Under the pieces are notes generated by a model. That model made no database searches and was not told the origin of the DNA. It was given only the letters and a program-made list of their open reading frames with translations. Positions 51,053 to 59,904 of a stretch of DNA of 64,000 nt are shown here, piece after piece. This DNA is from JACPYM01 sp031423495. GTDB lineage: Bacteria; Acidobacteriota; Blastocatellia; RBC074. Both the position numbers and the translations under genes were made by a program. Every line of letters begins with the position of its first letter. Within the stretch, counting starts at the first letter, position 1. The DNA lies in assembly GCA_031423495.1 (NCBI GenBank), contig JANPFP010000073.1, positions 1 to 64,000 of the forward strand, given 5' to 3'.

Positions 51053-52504
51053 ATGAACTACTCAAAAGAAATTAAAAGTGAAATCAAAAAGCTAGTGACG
51101 CGGCGTCACTTCTTTCAGGAATGCGGCGTCGGTTTGGGCGCAATCGCGCTCACTACTTTGCTCAACGACAAGACGCTAGCTCAAAACACTCCGCACTCCA
51201 ATTCAGAGCATCGCTCCGACCGCACTCCGCACTTCAAGCCGAAGGCCAAGCGTGTGATTTATCTCTTTCAGGCCGGTGGGCCTTCGCAATTAGAGATGTT
51301 CGATCACAAGCCTGGGCTGGTGAAATATAACGGCAAGCCTTGTCCGCCTGAGTTGCTGAAAGGGCAGACGCTGGCGTTTATCAAACCGGACGCGGCGTTG
51401 TTCGGTACGCAATTCAAGTTCGCTAAACACGGTCAGTCGGGCGCTGAAATGTCAGAGGCGCTGGTGCATCTGCCGAAAGTCGCCGACCAAATCACGATCA
51501 TCAAATCCATGATGACCGAAGGCATCAACCACGCTCCGGCGCAAATTTTCATGCAAACCGGCAGCCAGCAATTTGGGCGTCCGAGTTTCGGTTCGTGGGT
51601 GACTTACGGCTTGGGTTCTGAGTCAAAAGACTTGCCGGGTTTCGTAGTGCTTTCGTCCGCCGGAGGCACAAGCGGCGGTTCGAGTTTGTGGGGCAGCGGC
51701 TTTCTGCCGACGGTTTATCAAGGCGTACCCTTTCGGCGCACGGGCGATCCGATTCTTTCGCTGGCGAATCCGCGCGGCATTTCGCGGGAGATGCAACGCG
51801 ATTCGCTCGACGCGCTCAAAGACCTGAACCAACACGTGATGGCGAAGACGGGCGATGCTGAAATCGCTACGCGCATCAACTCGTTCGAGATGGCTTATCG
51901 CATGCAAGAAAGCGCACCTGAGTTGATGGACTTGAGCAAGGAAAGCAAAGCGACGCTTGAGTTATATGGCGCGGAGCCGGGCAAGAATACTTATGCGAAT
52001 AACTGTTTGCTGGCACGACGACTGGTCGAGCGCGGCGTACGTTTTGTGCAGCTTTATCACGAAGCCTGGGATCATCACGGTGAAGTTCACAAAGGCACGT
52101 TGGCGCAAAATAAGGAAACCGATCAGGCCAACACAGCTTTGATTTTGGATTTGAAACAACGCGGCTTGCTCGAAGATACGCTGGTGATTTGGGGTGGCGA
52201 ATTCGGACGCACGCCGATGATTCAGGGCGAACCCGACGGCAGCAGCAAGGCCGGACGCGATCATCACAACAAGGCCTTCACGATGTGGGTCGCGGGCGGC
52301 GGCTTCAAGCCCGGCATCACGCTGGGTGAAACTGACGAGTTAGGTTTCAACGTCGTGCGCGATCCCGTACACGTGCATGACTTGCACGCGACGCTGTTGC
52401 AGCAACTCGGATTCGATCACGAGAAATTGACCTATCGCTCTCAAGGGCGCGATTTCAGGCTGACTGACGTACATGGTCTCGTGCAGGAAAAGCTGTTAAG
52501 CTGA
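51053..52504 (+). CDS. DUF1501 (sulfatase-like) exported protein
   Basis: A 483-residue protein that begins with a twin-arginine-like signal (TRRHFFQECGVGLGAIALTTL). It matches DUF1501: YLFQAGGPSQLEMFDHKP, SEALVHLPKVADQITIIKSM, NHAPAQIFMQTGS, VIWGGEFGRTPM, GRDHHNKAFTMWVAGGG and VHVHDLHATLLQQLG. The fold is related to alkaline phosphatase/sulfatase enzymes. It pairs with the upstream DUF1549-DUF1553 gene, as in many Planctomycetes and Acidobacteria. The ATG at 51053 follows GGAACAAGAAG. A heptamer-built spacer (51187-51235) follows the signal. Confidence 0.9.
   Translation: MNYSKEIKSEIKKLVTRRHFFQECGVGLGAIALTTLLNDKTLAQNTPHSNSEHRSDRTPHFKPKAKRVIYLFQAGGPSQLEMFDHKPGLVKYNGKPCPPELLKGQTLAFIKPDAALFGTQFKFAKHGQSGAEMSEALVHLPKVADQITIIKSMMTEGINHAPAQIFMQTGSQQFGRPSFGSWVTYGLGSESKDLPGFVVLSSAGGTSGGSSLWGSGFLPTVYQGVPFRRTGDPILSLANPRGISREMQRDSLDALKDLNQHVMAKTGDAEIATRINSFEMAYRMQESAPELMDLSKESKATLELYGAEPGKNTYANNCLLARRLVERGVRFVQLYHEAWDHHGEVHKGTLAQNKETDQANTALILDLKQRGLLEDTLVIWGGEFGRTPMIQGEPDGSSKAGRDHHNKAFTMWVAGGGFKPGITLGETDELGFNVVRDPVHVHDLHATLLQQLGFDHEKLTYRSQGRDFRLTDVHGLVQEKLLS
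51187..51235. repeat. Heptamer-built linker in DUF1501
   Basis: CACTCCG, CACTCCA and later GCACTCC, GCACTTC lie in a 49-base stretch with 7-base spacing, more degenerate in the middle. It encodes TPHSNSEHRSDRTPHF, just after the signal peptide. Confidence 0.65.
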
Positions 52505-52649
52505 CTGCGCTTTGCTGGCATTCACGAATGAGGCGAATCACCTTTCGCCCTACGACCGACATCCCAATTTCACGAATGAGCCTTTCACGCTGCGCCGCAG
52601 TGTGTGAGAGCTATCAACTAATTCAAGTTTTATGTGAGGAGAACTGTTT

Positions 52650-55600
52650 ATGAGTTTCAAGCAAGGCATCACTACGTTTTGGGCGTTTATGCGCCGACAT
52701 CTAGTTTATACGGGCTTGCCGATTCCGGCGTTGGCGTTGGCGTTGGCAGTCGCATTGCTGTTGCCGCTGACGGCGTATTCGCAAGCCGTCAAAGGTTCGC
52801 TGCTCGGCACGATCACTGACAGCAATGGCTCGGCAGCGGCGGGCGCTACGGTCACGGCGACTGAAACGCGCACTGGCATTTCGGCCAATACGACGACGAA
52901 CGCTGACGGCAACTATGCGTTCACGAATATCAACAACGGCGTCTATCGCGTAGAAGCTACGTTGACGGGCTTCAAGAAAGTCGTGCGCGACGAGATCACT
53001 GTGGACGTGAACACGACCGTGCGCGTAGACCTCGCGTTGCAAGTCGGTCAGGTCAGCGAGACGATCACCATCGAAGCTGCTGCCACGCCGCTGCTGCAAA
53101 CCGACCGCGCCGACACAGGGCGTTTGATCGAGAGCAAGCAGATTGCCGAATTGCCGCTGGGCTTCGGACGCAACTTTCAGGGCTTGCTGGTGACCGTGCC
53201 GGGCGCGACTCGTCCGAGCCGTCCGCACTCTGAGTTTTTCAATCCGCAGGATTCGCTCGAATCGAAGGTCAACGGCCAATCGCGCCTGTCGAATAATTTC
53301 ATGATCGAGGGCGTAGACAACAATCAGAAAACCGGCTTGCTCACCGTGTTGATTCCCGCCGCCGACGCGATTGAAACCGTCAGCGTGACGACTTCGAACT
53401 TTGACGCCGAACTCGGTCGCGCGGGCGGAGCCGTTTCATCCGTCACGATCAAATCAGGCACGAACAATGTGCATGGCAGCGCGTGGTTTTTTGGCAACAA
53501 CGAAAACACACGCGCGCGCGAGTACTTCACCGGCAATCGCGCGCCGACGCGCTATCGCCAAGTCGGCTTTGCCGTAGGCGGCCCGATTATCAAGAACAAA
53601 CTTTTCTATTTCGGCGATTACCAATACACCAACGACAAGCTGGGCAAGGTCAATCGCGCGGTGATTCCCGTCAGCGAATGGCGCACGGGGAATTTCAGCA
53701 ACTTCCGCGACAGCGCGGGTAACGTGATTCCGATTTACGACCCGAACACCGGCAATGCCGACGGCACGGGACGCACGCCCTTCGCGGGCAATCTCGTACC
53801 GCTCGCGCGCATCAGTCCGATTGCGCAAAAGCTGTTGGCCTTTTTGCCCGCGCCGAACGTTGCCGGAGCCGCACTCGGCACGCCGAATTTTGTCGTGAAC
53901 ACAGTGCGCGCGCGCACGACGCATCAGTTCGACACAAAGGTGAATTACAACCTGAATGACAAGAATGCTTTCGCGGGGCGCTTCAGCTATCAGCAACCGA
54001 AGATTTTCGATCCGGGTGCTTATGGCGTTTATGGCGGCCCGGCGGGCGACGGTTTCGCGGGCAGCGGCGTGCAGGACGTAATCAGTTCAGCGGTGAACTA
54101 TACGCGCACGTTCAGCCCGACGTTGATTCTCGAAGCGCGCTTCGGCCTGAGTTGGTATCACAACGTAGCGACCACGCAGGCGCTCGGCTTGAAGACTTCG
54201 CAAGAGGTCGGCATCAACGGCGTCAACGTCAACGAATCGTCTGATGGTTTGACGCGCATTCAAATCAACGGATTCACCGCGCCGGTGTTGGGTTTCTCGC
54301 CCAGCCTGCCGTGGGATCGCGGCGAAACGACGGTCAACTTACCTGTAACTCTCACCAAACTTTTCGGCAATCACAGCATCAAGGTCGGCGGCGAATTCCG
54401 TCGCAATCGTGACTTTCTCTTGCAGGTGCAAGACAACGGCGGCACGCGCGGACGTTACATTTTCGGCGGCGCGCAAACCGCCATTCCCGGCAGCAACGTC
54501 GCCATCAACGGACTCGGCAACGCCTTCGCTTCGTTCTTGCTGGATCGTCCGAACAGCGTAGGCCGCGACCTCACAGTCATTGACGAACCCGGCACGACAC
54601 ATCGCGCCTTCTTCACTTTCGTCAATGACAAATGGCAAGTGAGCAAGCGCCTCACGCTCGATCTGGGCTTGCGGCATGAGTTTTATCGTCCGCATCGCGG
54701 CATCGTCGAAAAAGGCGGACTGTCGAATTACAACATCAACAACAACACGCTCGAAGTCACGGGCTTCGGCAGCATTCCGGCGAACGTCGGTGTGCGGAAT
54801 TACTATAAAAACTTCGCGCCGCGTTTGGGTGCGGCGTTTCGCTTCAACGACAAGACCGTTATTCGCGGCGGTTTCGGTACAAGCATCATTCCGTTCCCCG
54901 ACAACCGCTATGCGTTCAACTTCCCAGTGAAACAGAACAATCAATTCAACCCGGCGAATACGTTTGCCGCTGCTGGTTCGATGGCGGCTGGCTTGCCCGC
55001 GCCGCAAGTGTTTGCCGTACCCAACGACGGCATCATTCAGGCGAACACGGCGATTCTGTTGAATCAGGGTTTCTTTAACGTTCCTTCCAATTTGCGCGAA
55101 GCGCGTTTGCATTCTTACAACGTCGCTTTTCAACGCGAAATCTTTTGGGGACTGACGGCAGATGTCGCTTATGTCGGCAACATCGCGCGCGGCATCATTG
55201 CCGATTTCAATCTGAACGCAGGCCTGGTTCCCGGTCAGGACAACGCGGGTCGTCCGTTCTTCACGAAATTCGGCAAGACGGCTTCGGTGCAAACCTGGTT
55301 CCCGACCGACACGCATTACAACTCGTTGCAAATCAAAGTTGACCGTCGTTTCAAAGGCGGCTGGCTCGTGACGAATAGTTATACGCGCGGTCGCGCCATC
55401 ACTTATTCCGACGACAACGGCGGCATCGTGACGCCGGCCAATCCTGAACTGAGTCGCGGCCCGGCGGGCTTTGACCGTCGGCACATCTGGAACTCGACCT
55501 TTGTGTGGGACATTCCTTTCGCCAACAAGAGCAACGGCTTTATCAAGTCAGTCTTTGGTGGCTGGCAAGTGTCAGGCATTTTCTCGGTGCAATCGGGCAC

Positions 55601-56027
55601 GCCGATTGGTTTCACGGCGGACGGCGCGAACCTGCGCGCGCCGGGCAATACGCAACGCCCGAACGTGAACGGTACGCCAGAGGTTTACGGCACGATTGGC
55701 CCGCGTCCGACAGGCAACACCGACAACAAGTTGCTTTACTTTGACCCGACGGTGTTTTCGGCTCCGGCGGCGAATACGTTTGGGAACATGCTGCGCAATG
55801 ATTCGATTCGCGGGCCGGGTTACACCAACTTCGACGGAACGATCATCAAGCGCTTCAAGTTCACCGAACGCATCGGCGGCGAAGTCCGCGCCGACGCGCT
55901 CAACGTGAGCAACAGCCCGAATTTCAACAACCCCAACGGCGCGTTTGGCAATCCGGCATTCGGACAAGTCACTAGCACGGTTGGCGGCGAACGGCTCGTA
56001 CGCTTTGGCGCACGCGTAACGTTCTAA
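52650..56027 (+). CDS. Oar-like TonB-dependent receptor with a carboxypeptidase-regulatory domain
   Basis: An 1125-residue outer-membrane protein. A signal peptide (PIPALALALAVALLLPLTAYSQA, built on a GCGTTG repeat) precedes an N-terminal CarboxypepD_reg beta-sandwich (GTITDSNGSAAAGATVTATE, DGNYAFTNINNGVYRVEATLTGFK). A plug domain follows (VNGQSRLSNNFMIEGVDNN, GRAGGAVSSVTIKSGTN), then a long barrel ending in the terminal aromatic RFGARVTF. It resembles the Oar/RagA-type receptors that are abundant in Acidobacteriota. The ligand is unknown. The ATG at 52650 follows GAGGAGA. Confidence 0.92.
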   Translation: MSFKQGITTFWAFMRRHLVYTGLPIPALALALAVALLLPLTAYSQAVKGSLLGTITDSNGSAAAGATVTATETRTGISANTTTNADGNYAFTNINNGVYRVEATLTGFKKVVRDEITVDVNTTVRVDLALQVGQVSETITIEAAATPLLQTDRADTGRLIESKQIAELPLGFGRNFQGLLVTVPGATRPSRPHSEFFNPQDSLESKVNGQSRLSNNFMIEGVDNNQKTGLLTVLIPAADAIETVSVTTSNFDAELGRAGGAVSSVTIKSGTNNVHGSAWFFGNNENTRAREYFTGNRAPTRYRQVGFAVGGPIIKNKLFYFGDYQYTNDKLGKVNRAVIPVSEWRTGNFSNFRDSAGNVIPIYDPNTGNADGTGRTPFAGNLVPLARISPIAQKLLAFLPAPNVAGAALGTPNFVVNTVRARTTHQFDTKVNYNLNDKNAFAGRFSYQQPKIFDPGAYGVYGGPAGDGFAGSGVQDVISSAVNYTRTFSPTLILEARFGLSWYHNVATTQALGLKTSQEVGINGVNVNESSDGLTRIQINGFTAPVLGFSPSLPWDRGETTVNLPVTLTKLFGNHSIKVGGEFRRNRDFLLQVQDNGGTRGRYIFGGAQTAIPGSNVAINGLGNAFASFLLDRPNSVGRDLTVIDEPGTTHRAFFTFVNDKWQVSKRLTLDLGLRHEFYRPHRGIVEKGGLSNYNINNNTLEVTGFGSIPANVGVRNYYKNFAPRLGAAFRFNDKTVIRGGFGTSIIPFPDNRYAFNFPVKQNNQFNPANTFAAAGSMAAGLPAPQVFAVPNDGIIQANTAILLNQGFFNVPSNLREARLHSYNVAFQREIFWGLTADVAYVGNIARGIIADFNLNAGLVPGQDNAGRPFFTKFGKTASVQTWFPTDTHYNSLQIKVDRRFKGGWLVTNSYTRGRAITYSDDNGGIVTPANPELSRGPAGFDRRHIWNSTFVWDIPFANKSNGFIKSVFGGWQVSGIFSVQSGTPIGFTADGANLRAPGNTQRPNVNGTPEVYGTIGPRPTGNTDNKLLYFDPTVFSAPAANTFGNMLRNDSIRGPGYTNFDGTIIKRFKFTERIGGEVRADALNVSNSPNFNNPNGAFGNPAFGQVTSTVGGERLVRFGARVTF

Positions 56028-56055
56028 TCGTCGCTCAAGCAAATGGTTCAGCTAA

Positions 56056-56090
56056 AAGAGCGCCAGTCCCATCGCGGGGCTGGCGCTCTT
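56056..56090 (+). terminator. Hairpin after the TonB receptor gene
   Basis: A 15-bp stem with one G-U pair (AAGAGCGCCAG... with CTGGCGCTCTT, 56056-56070 and 56076-56090) and loop ATCGC. No long T-run follows, so its terminator strength is uncertain. Confidence 0.6.
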
Positions 56091-56135
56091 GCTGTTAGAA
56101 TGCGCGCCGTTAATCCACGTCAGTTGAGAACAGCA

Positions 56136-57704
56136 ATGAAATCATTCAATACGGGCGGCGTATGCCATCACGACAAGCACTACATGCTCCCTGCGCGCCA
56201 AAGGTTTGAGGACGAAGGCGTCAGTGTGAACGTCGAGCGGCTGATTCAGCGAGAGTCGTATTTCGTCATTCACGCGCCGCGTCAAGTAGGCAAGACGACG
56301 GCGATGCGCGAGTGGGCGAAAGAGTTGACGGCTTCGGGCAAGTACGTTGCGGTGTTGGTTTCGATGGAAGTGGGTTACGGGTTGAAAGACGACCTCAGCG
56401 CGGCAGAGCTTGCCGTACTTGATTCATGGCGGACTACGATTGAGTTGCAACTGCCGCCTGGTTGCCAAGTACCTGCGTGGCCTGAAGCGCCGCCGGGCCA
56501 GCGCATTGGCGCGGCTCTAACGGCACTGACTAAAGCCGTTCCGTTACCGCTGGTGGTTTTTCTCGATGAAATAGACGCGCTGCAAGATGACGTGCTGGTA
56601 TCGGTGCTGCGACAGTTACGTTCAGGATATAACAACCTGCGGCCTACGGCATTTCCCGCGTCATTAGCGGTAATTGGTTTACGCGATGTGCGCGATTACA
56701 AAGTAATGTCAGGTGGCAGCGACCGGCTGGGAACCACCAGCCCATTTAATATCGCTGTGCGTTCGATCACCTTGCGGGATTTCAACGCTGAGGAAGTGCG
56801 CGCCTTGTTGATGCAGCACACGACGGAAACCGGGCAGCCCTTTACTGACGAAGCGGCGGCTTTGATTTACGAACAATTGCAAGGACAGCCCTGGCTGGTG
56901 AATTCGCTGGCGCAAATTTGCGTGGAAGAATTGGTGGAAGATGTTGCGTTGCCCGTTCGCGCGGAACACGTCAGGCACGCCAGAGAAGTGTTGCTGACGC
57001 GGCGTCACGTTCATTTTGCGCAACTGCTCGATAAATTGCGGGAAGAGCGCGTCAGAAACGTTATTGCCCCGATGCTGGCGGGCGAGTCCATTGAGAGTAC
57101 GCAAGCGGACGACCGGCAATACGTGGTGGATTTGGGACTCGCGCGCCGCAATCAGGCAGGACAACTGGAAATCGCCAACCCGCTTTACCGCGAAATCATC
57201 CCGCGCGTGCTGGCGACCGACACGCAAGATACGCTTCCGCACATTCAACCCACCTGGTTGAATGCCGATGGCAGTTTGAATACTGACCAATTGTTGCAAT
57301 CTTTCCTCGCCTTCTGGCGGCAGCACGGCGAACCGTTATTGAGAACCGCTGCTTACCACGAAGTTGCGCCACATCTCGTGCTGATGGCCTTCCTGCGTCG
57401 CGTCGCTAACGGCGGCGGCACGCTCGAACGCGAATACGCCATCGGCAGCGGACGCATGGATTTGCTGTTGCGTTACAGCGCAACACGCTTAGGCATTGAA
57501 CTCAAAGTCTGGCGCGATGGACGCCCTGACCCGTTGGCGCAAGGCCTGGAACAACTCGACGATTATTTGCAGGGCTTAGGTTTGATGAGCGGCTGGCTGG
57601 TGCTTTTCGATCAACGCACCGGACAACCGCCTATCAGCGAACGTACGACAACTGAAAGTGCAATCACCGCGCATGGCCGCGCCATCACGGTGATTCGCGC
57701 ATGA
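56136..57704 (+). CDS. AAA-type ATPase fused to a PD-(D/E)XK nuclease-like domain
   Basis: A 522-residue protein. The N-terminal NTPase has Walker A APRQVGKTT (47-55) and Walker B LVVFLDEIDAL (139-149), like AAA-ATPase-like proteins with a winged segment. The C-terminal 80 residues resemble a PD-(D/E)XK nuclease fold: GSGRMDLLLRY (acidic residue) and LGIELKVWRDG (ExK). The family is often found in variable numbers and its role is unclear. The start is set at the ATG at 56136; the frame upstream runs through the terminator hairpin. No defence partner is adjacent. Confidence 0.75.
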   Translation: MKSFNTGGVCHHDKHYMLPARQRFEDEGVSVNVERLIQRESYFVIHAPRQVGKTTAMREWAKELTASGKYVAVLVSMEVGYGLKDDLSAAELAVLDSWRTTIELQLPPGCQVPAWPEAPPGQRIGAALTALTKAVPLPLVVFLDEIDALQDDVLVSVLRQLRSGYNNLRPTAFPASLAVIGLRDVRDYKVMSGGSDRLGTTSPFNIAVRSITLRDFNAEEVRALLMQHTTETGQPFTDEAAALIYEQLQGQPWLVNSLAQICVEELVEDVALPVRAEHVRHAREVLLTRRHVHFAQLLDKLREERVRNVIAPMLAGESIESTQADDRQYVVDLGLARRNQAGQLEIANPLYREIIPRVLATDTQDTLPHIQPTWLNADGSLNTDQLLQSFLAFWRQHGEPLLRTAAYHEVAPHLVLMAFLRRVANGGGTLEREYAIGSGRMDLLLRYSATRLGIELKVWRDGRPDPLAQGLEQLDDYLQGLGLMSGWLVLFDQRTGQPPISERTTTESAITAHGRAITVIRA

Positions 57705-57708
57705 AATG

Positions 57709-57788
57709 TAGAGCAACCTTTCCAGGTTGCTCTGTCCCCGGTCACAGACCGTTCACGAATCCCGGAGCAACCTGGAAAGGTTGCTCTA
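57709..57788 (+). repeat. Palindromic leader element, copy 3
   Basis: An 80-bp inverted repeat, arms 57709-57732 and 57765-57788 with perfect core pairing. It starts 5 bases after the AAA/nuclease stop codon. AAGGAGC follows 4 nt after its end, and the oxidoreductase ATG is 19 nt from its end. Confidence 0.9.
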
Positions 57789-57806
57789 CTTCAAGGAGCT
57801 AACCCA

Positions 57807-59051
57807 ATGATTGAACGCAGAAATTTTCTCAAACAAGCCGGAGCCGCTAGCGTCGCAATGACAGCAACTTCATACGGCAAAGTGTTAGGCGCGAATGACC
57901 GCGTACGCCTCGGCATCATCGGCCCCGGCGCGCGCGGGCAGGAATTGATGAACTCGTTTTTAGGCGCAAACGCCAACGCCGAATTCGTCGCGTGCGCTGA
58001 TGTCTATAAAGCGCGCTTCGATCAAGCCGCCAAGATTGCCGCAGGCATCAAGCCCTTCAGCGATCATCGCAAGCTGCTTGAGCAAAAGGATGTAGACGCC
58101 GTAATCGTGGCTACGCCGTTGCACAGTCACGCGCGCCACTTCCTCGACACGCTGGCGGCTGGCAAAGATTTATACGCCGAAAAAACCATGACCTGGTCTA
58201 TCGAAGAAGCCGAAGCCTGTCTCGCCGCCGCCAAAAAAGTCGCCGCCAAGCGCGTCATTGGCGTAGGCCAACAGCACAACAGCGCGGGTTACTATCAAGA
58301 CGCGCGCCGATGGACGAAAGACGGCTTGCTCGGCAAAGTCTCAAGCGTCGAAGCGTGGATGAGCCGCAACAGCAAACACGGTGTCCCCCAATGGGTGCGC
58401 CCCATCCCCGCCGATTGCAATACCTCAAACGTAGACTGGAAGGCTTTTCTCAATGGTCGCCCCAATCGTGAATTCGACGCGCATAAATTCATCAACTGGC
58501 GTTTGTTTTGGGAATTCAGCGGCGGCAACGTGACCGAAAACATGGTTCACCAAATCGGTTGGATCATTGGCGTGCTTGATCTCGGTGTACCCACGGCGGC
58601 GTATATGTCTGGTGGTGTCTTCGCTGAAAAAGACGGACGCGAAGTGCCTGACACCATCTCGGTCGTGCTGGATTATCCGAACGATCTCGTCGTCTCGTGG
58701 CAATCGTCGTTCAGCAACAGCCGCTTCGGCCTGGGCATTCGCATTCTCGGTTCTGACGGCACGATTGAATGGCTCGCCGGGACGACTGATATGGTCAGCG
58801 GCAAGTCGGCCAGCGGCTGGAACTTCCAACCCGAAAAACTCAATCGCCCCGACGGCACGGCGATTCCGGGTACGGCCAAAGGCGACAACCATTACGGCAA
58901 CTTCGTCGAATGTGTACGCTCGCGCAAAGAGCCGAATTCATCGGTCGAGTTGGGCTACAAGTCGGCGATTGCGGCGCATATGGCGAACCTTTCTTATCGC
59001 CGTAAACAACGGCTGACGTTGGACGCTGCGCGACAAGTGGCGAGCCGATAA
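57807..59051 (+). CDS. Tat-exported Gfo/Idh/MocA-family oxidoreductase
   Basis: A 414-residue NAD(P)-dependent oxidoreductase. The N-terminus ERRNFLKQAGAASVAMTATS is a twin-arginine-type signal. The Rossmann motif is VRLGIIGPGARGQELM, then VIVATPLHSHARHFLDTLAAGKDLYAEKTM split as family segments, with GVGQQHN and a C-terminal dimer domain (WRLFWEFSGGNVTENMVHQIGW). Secreted members act on sugars or glycan parts; the substrate is unknown. Its start lies 19 nt after palindromic copy 3, with AAGGAGC between. Confidence 0.92.
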   Translation: MIERRNFLKQAGAASVAMTATSYGKVLGANDRVRLGIIGPGARGQELMNSFLGANANAEFVACADVYKARFDQAAKIAAGIKPFSDHRKLLEQKDVDAVIVATPLHSHARHFLDTLAAGKDLYAEKTMTWSIEEAEACLAAAKKVAAKRVIGVGQQHNSAGYYQDARRWTKDGLLGKVSSVEAWMSRNSKHGVPQWVRPIPADCNTSNVDWKAFLNGRPNREFDAHKFINWRLFWEFSGGNVTENMVHQIGWIIGVLDLGVPTAAYMSGGVFAEKDGREVPDTISVVLDYPNDLVVSWQSSFSNSRFGLGIRILGSDGTIEWLAGTTDMVSGKSASGWNFQPEKLNRPDGTAIPGTAKGDNHYGNFVECVRSRKEPNSSVELGYKSAIAAHMANLSYRRKQRLTLDAARQVASR

Positions 59052-59115
59052 AGCGAATACAGACAACTTGATCAAGCCAGTCTGTGAAAACAGGCCAGCT
59101 TGTCGAAAAAAAATC

Positions 59116-59150
59116 AGGAAGTTCGAGCCTCAATAGCTCGAACTTCCTTC
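59116..59150 (+). terminator. Terminator-like hairpin after the oxidoreductase
   Basis: A perfect 13-bp stem (AGGAAGTTCGAGC at 59116-59128 with 59136-59148) and a 7-nt loop, preceded by an A-run on the left and followed by only TTC. It lies 65 bases after the stop. Confidence 0.7.
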
Positions 59151-59208
59151 GCCGTTCACGCTTCCATTCGGTGGCAATTAAGAACACTGGGAAAAGAAAG
59201 ATCATCGA

Positions 59209-59904
59209 ATGTTATTTCGTAGCTTGGTTGCCGCCTTTGCCATTGGTTGGCTGTTCATTATCAACGCGCATGCTCAAACCTCCGCCTCGCCACCGCGCGA
59301 CGACCAGCAGTTCTGGCACGAAACCCAAATCGTCAAACCGCTCAACGAAGCCAAGACGCAAAATCTTGTCATCATCGGTATCTTGCGCACCGGACGCGAG
59401 TTGCGTCGCCCGGTGGACGAACGCATCGGCGCGGGCGTGTCGTTCAGGTTCAAAAAGTATTTCACCTTCATGCCGTTCTATCTTTATACCGACCAGCAGC
59501 CCTTTGCCGGACGGCACATCAACGAACATCGCCTCGTGGCCGAACTCACGATCAAAGTTCCGGTCGGTCAATTCACCTTCACTGATCGCAACCGTTATGA
59601 ACGTCGCGTGCGCCACCGCGAAGCGGACTTCGGCATTTATCGCAATCGTCTTTTCATAGATCATCCAGCGAAGCTGGGTTCGTTCGCGTTCAAGCCGTTT
59701 GTCGGCGCTGAGATTTTTTTTTCGACGCAAACTACGGGCGGGCGCCCACAGGACTTGGTGAGAGCGCGCTATCTGGCGGGCATCAACAAACAGATCACGC
59801 CAAATCTTTACGGCGAGGTGTTTTACCTGCGGCAACAAGACGGCGTGGCGCGTCCGGGCAATGTTCACGCCATCGGTACGTTTTTGCGTTATACGTTGAA
59901 GTGA
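59209..59904 (+). CDS. DUF2490-type outer-membrane beta-barrel protein
   Basis: A 231-residue exported protein. A signal peptide (LVAAFAIGWLFIINAHAQ) precedes a body with DDQQFWHETQIVKPL, RLVAELTIKVPVGQFTFTDRNRYERR, and ends in the strand-like GTFLRYTLK. The pattern fits DUF2490, a small putative outer-membrane barrel of unknown role. Its stop codon (59902-59904) directly abuts that of the convergent NuoL-like gene, with no intergenic base between them. Confidence 0.75.
   Translation: MLFRSLVAAFAIGWLFIINAHAQTSASPPRDDQQFWHETQIVKPLNEAKTQNLVIIGILRTGRELRRPVDERIGAGVSFRFKKYFTFMPFYLYTDQQPFAGRHINEHRLVAELTIKVPVGQFTFTDRNRYERRVRHREADFGIYRNRLFIDHPAKLGSFAFKPFVGAEIFFSTQTTGGRPQDLVRARYLAGINKQITPNLYGEVFYLRQQDGVARPGNVHAIGTFLRYTLK

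Noticed and set aside
54339..55484. 381-codon antisense frame inside the TonB receptor gene
   Set aside because: It is a shadow of the receptor reading frame with no recognisable domain.
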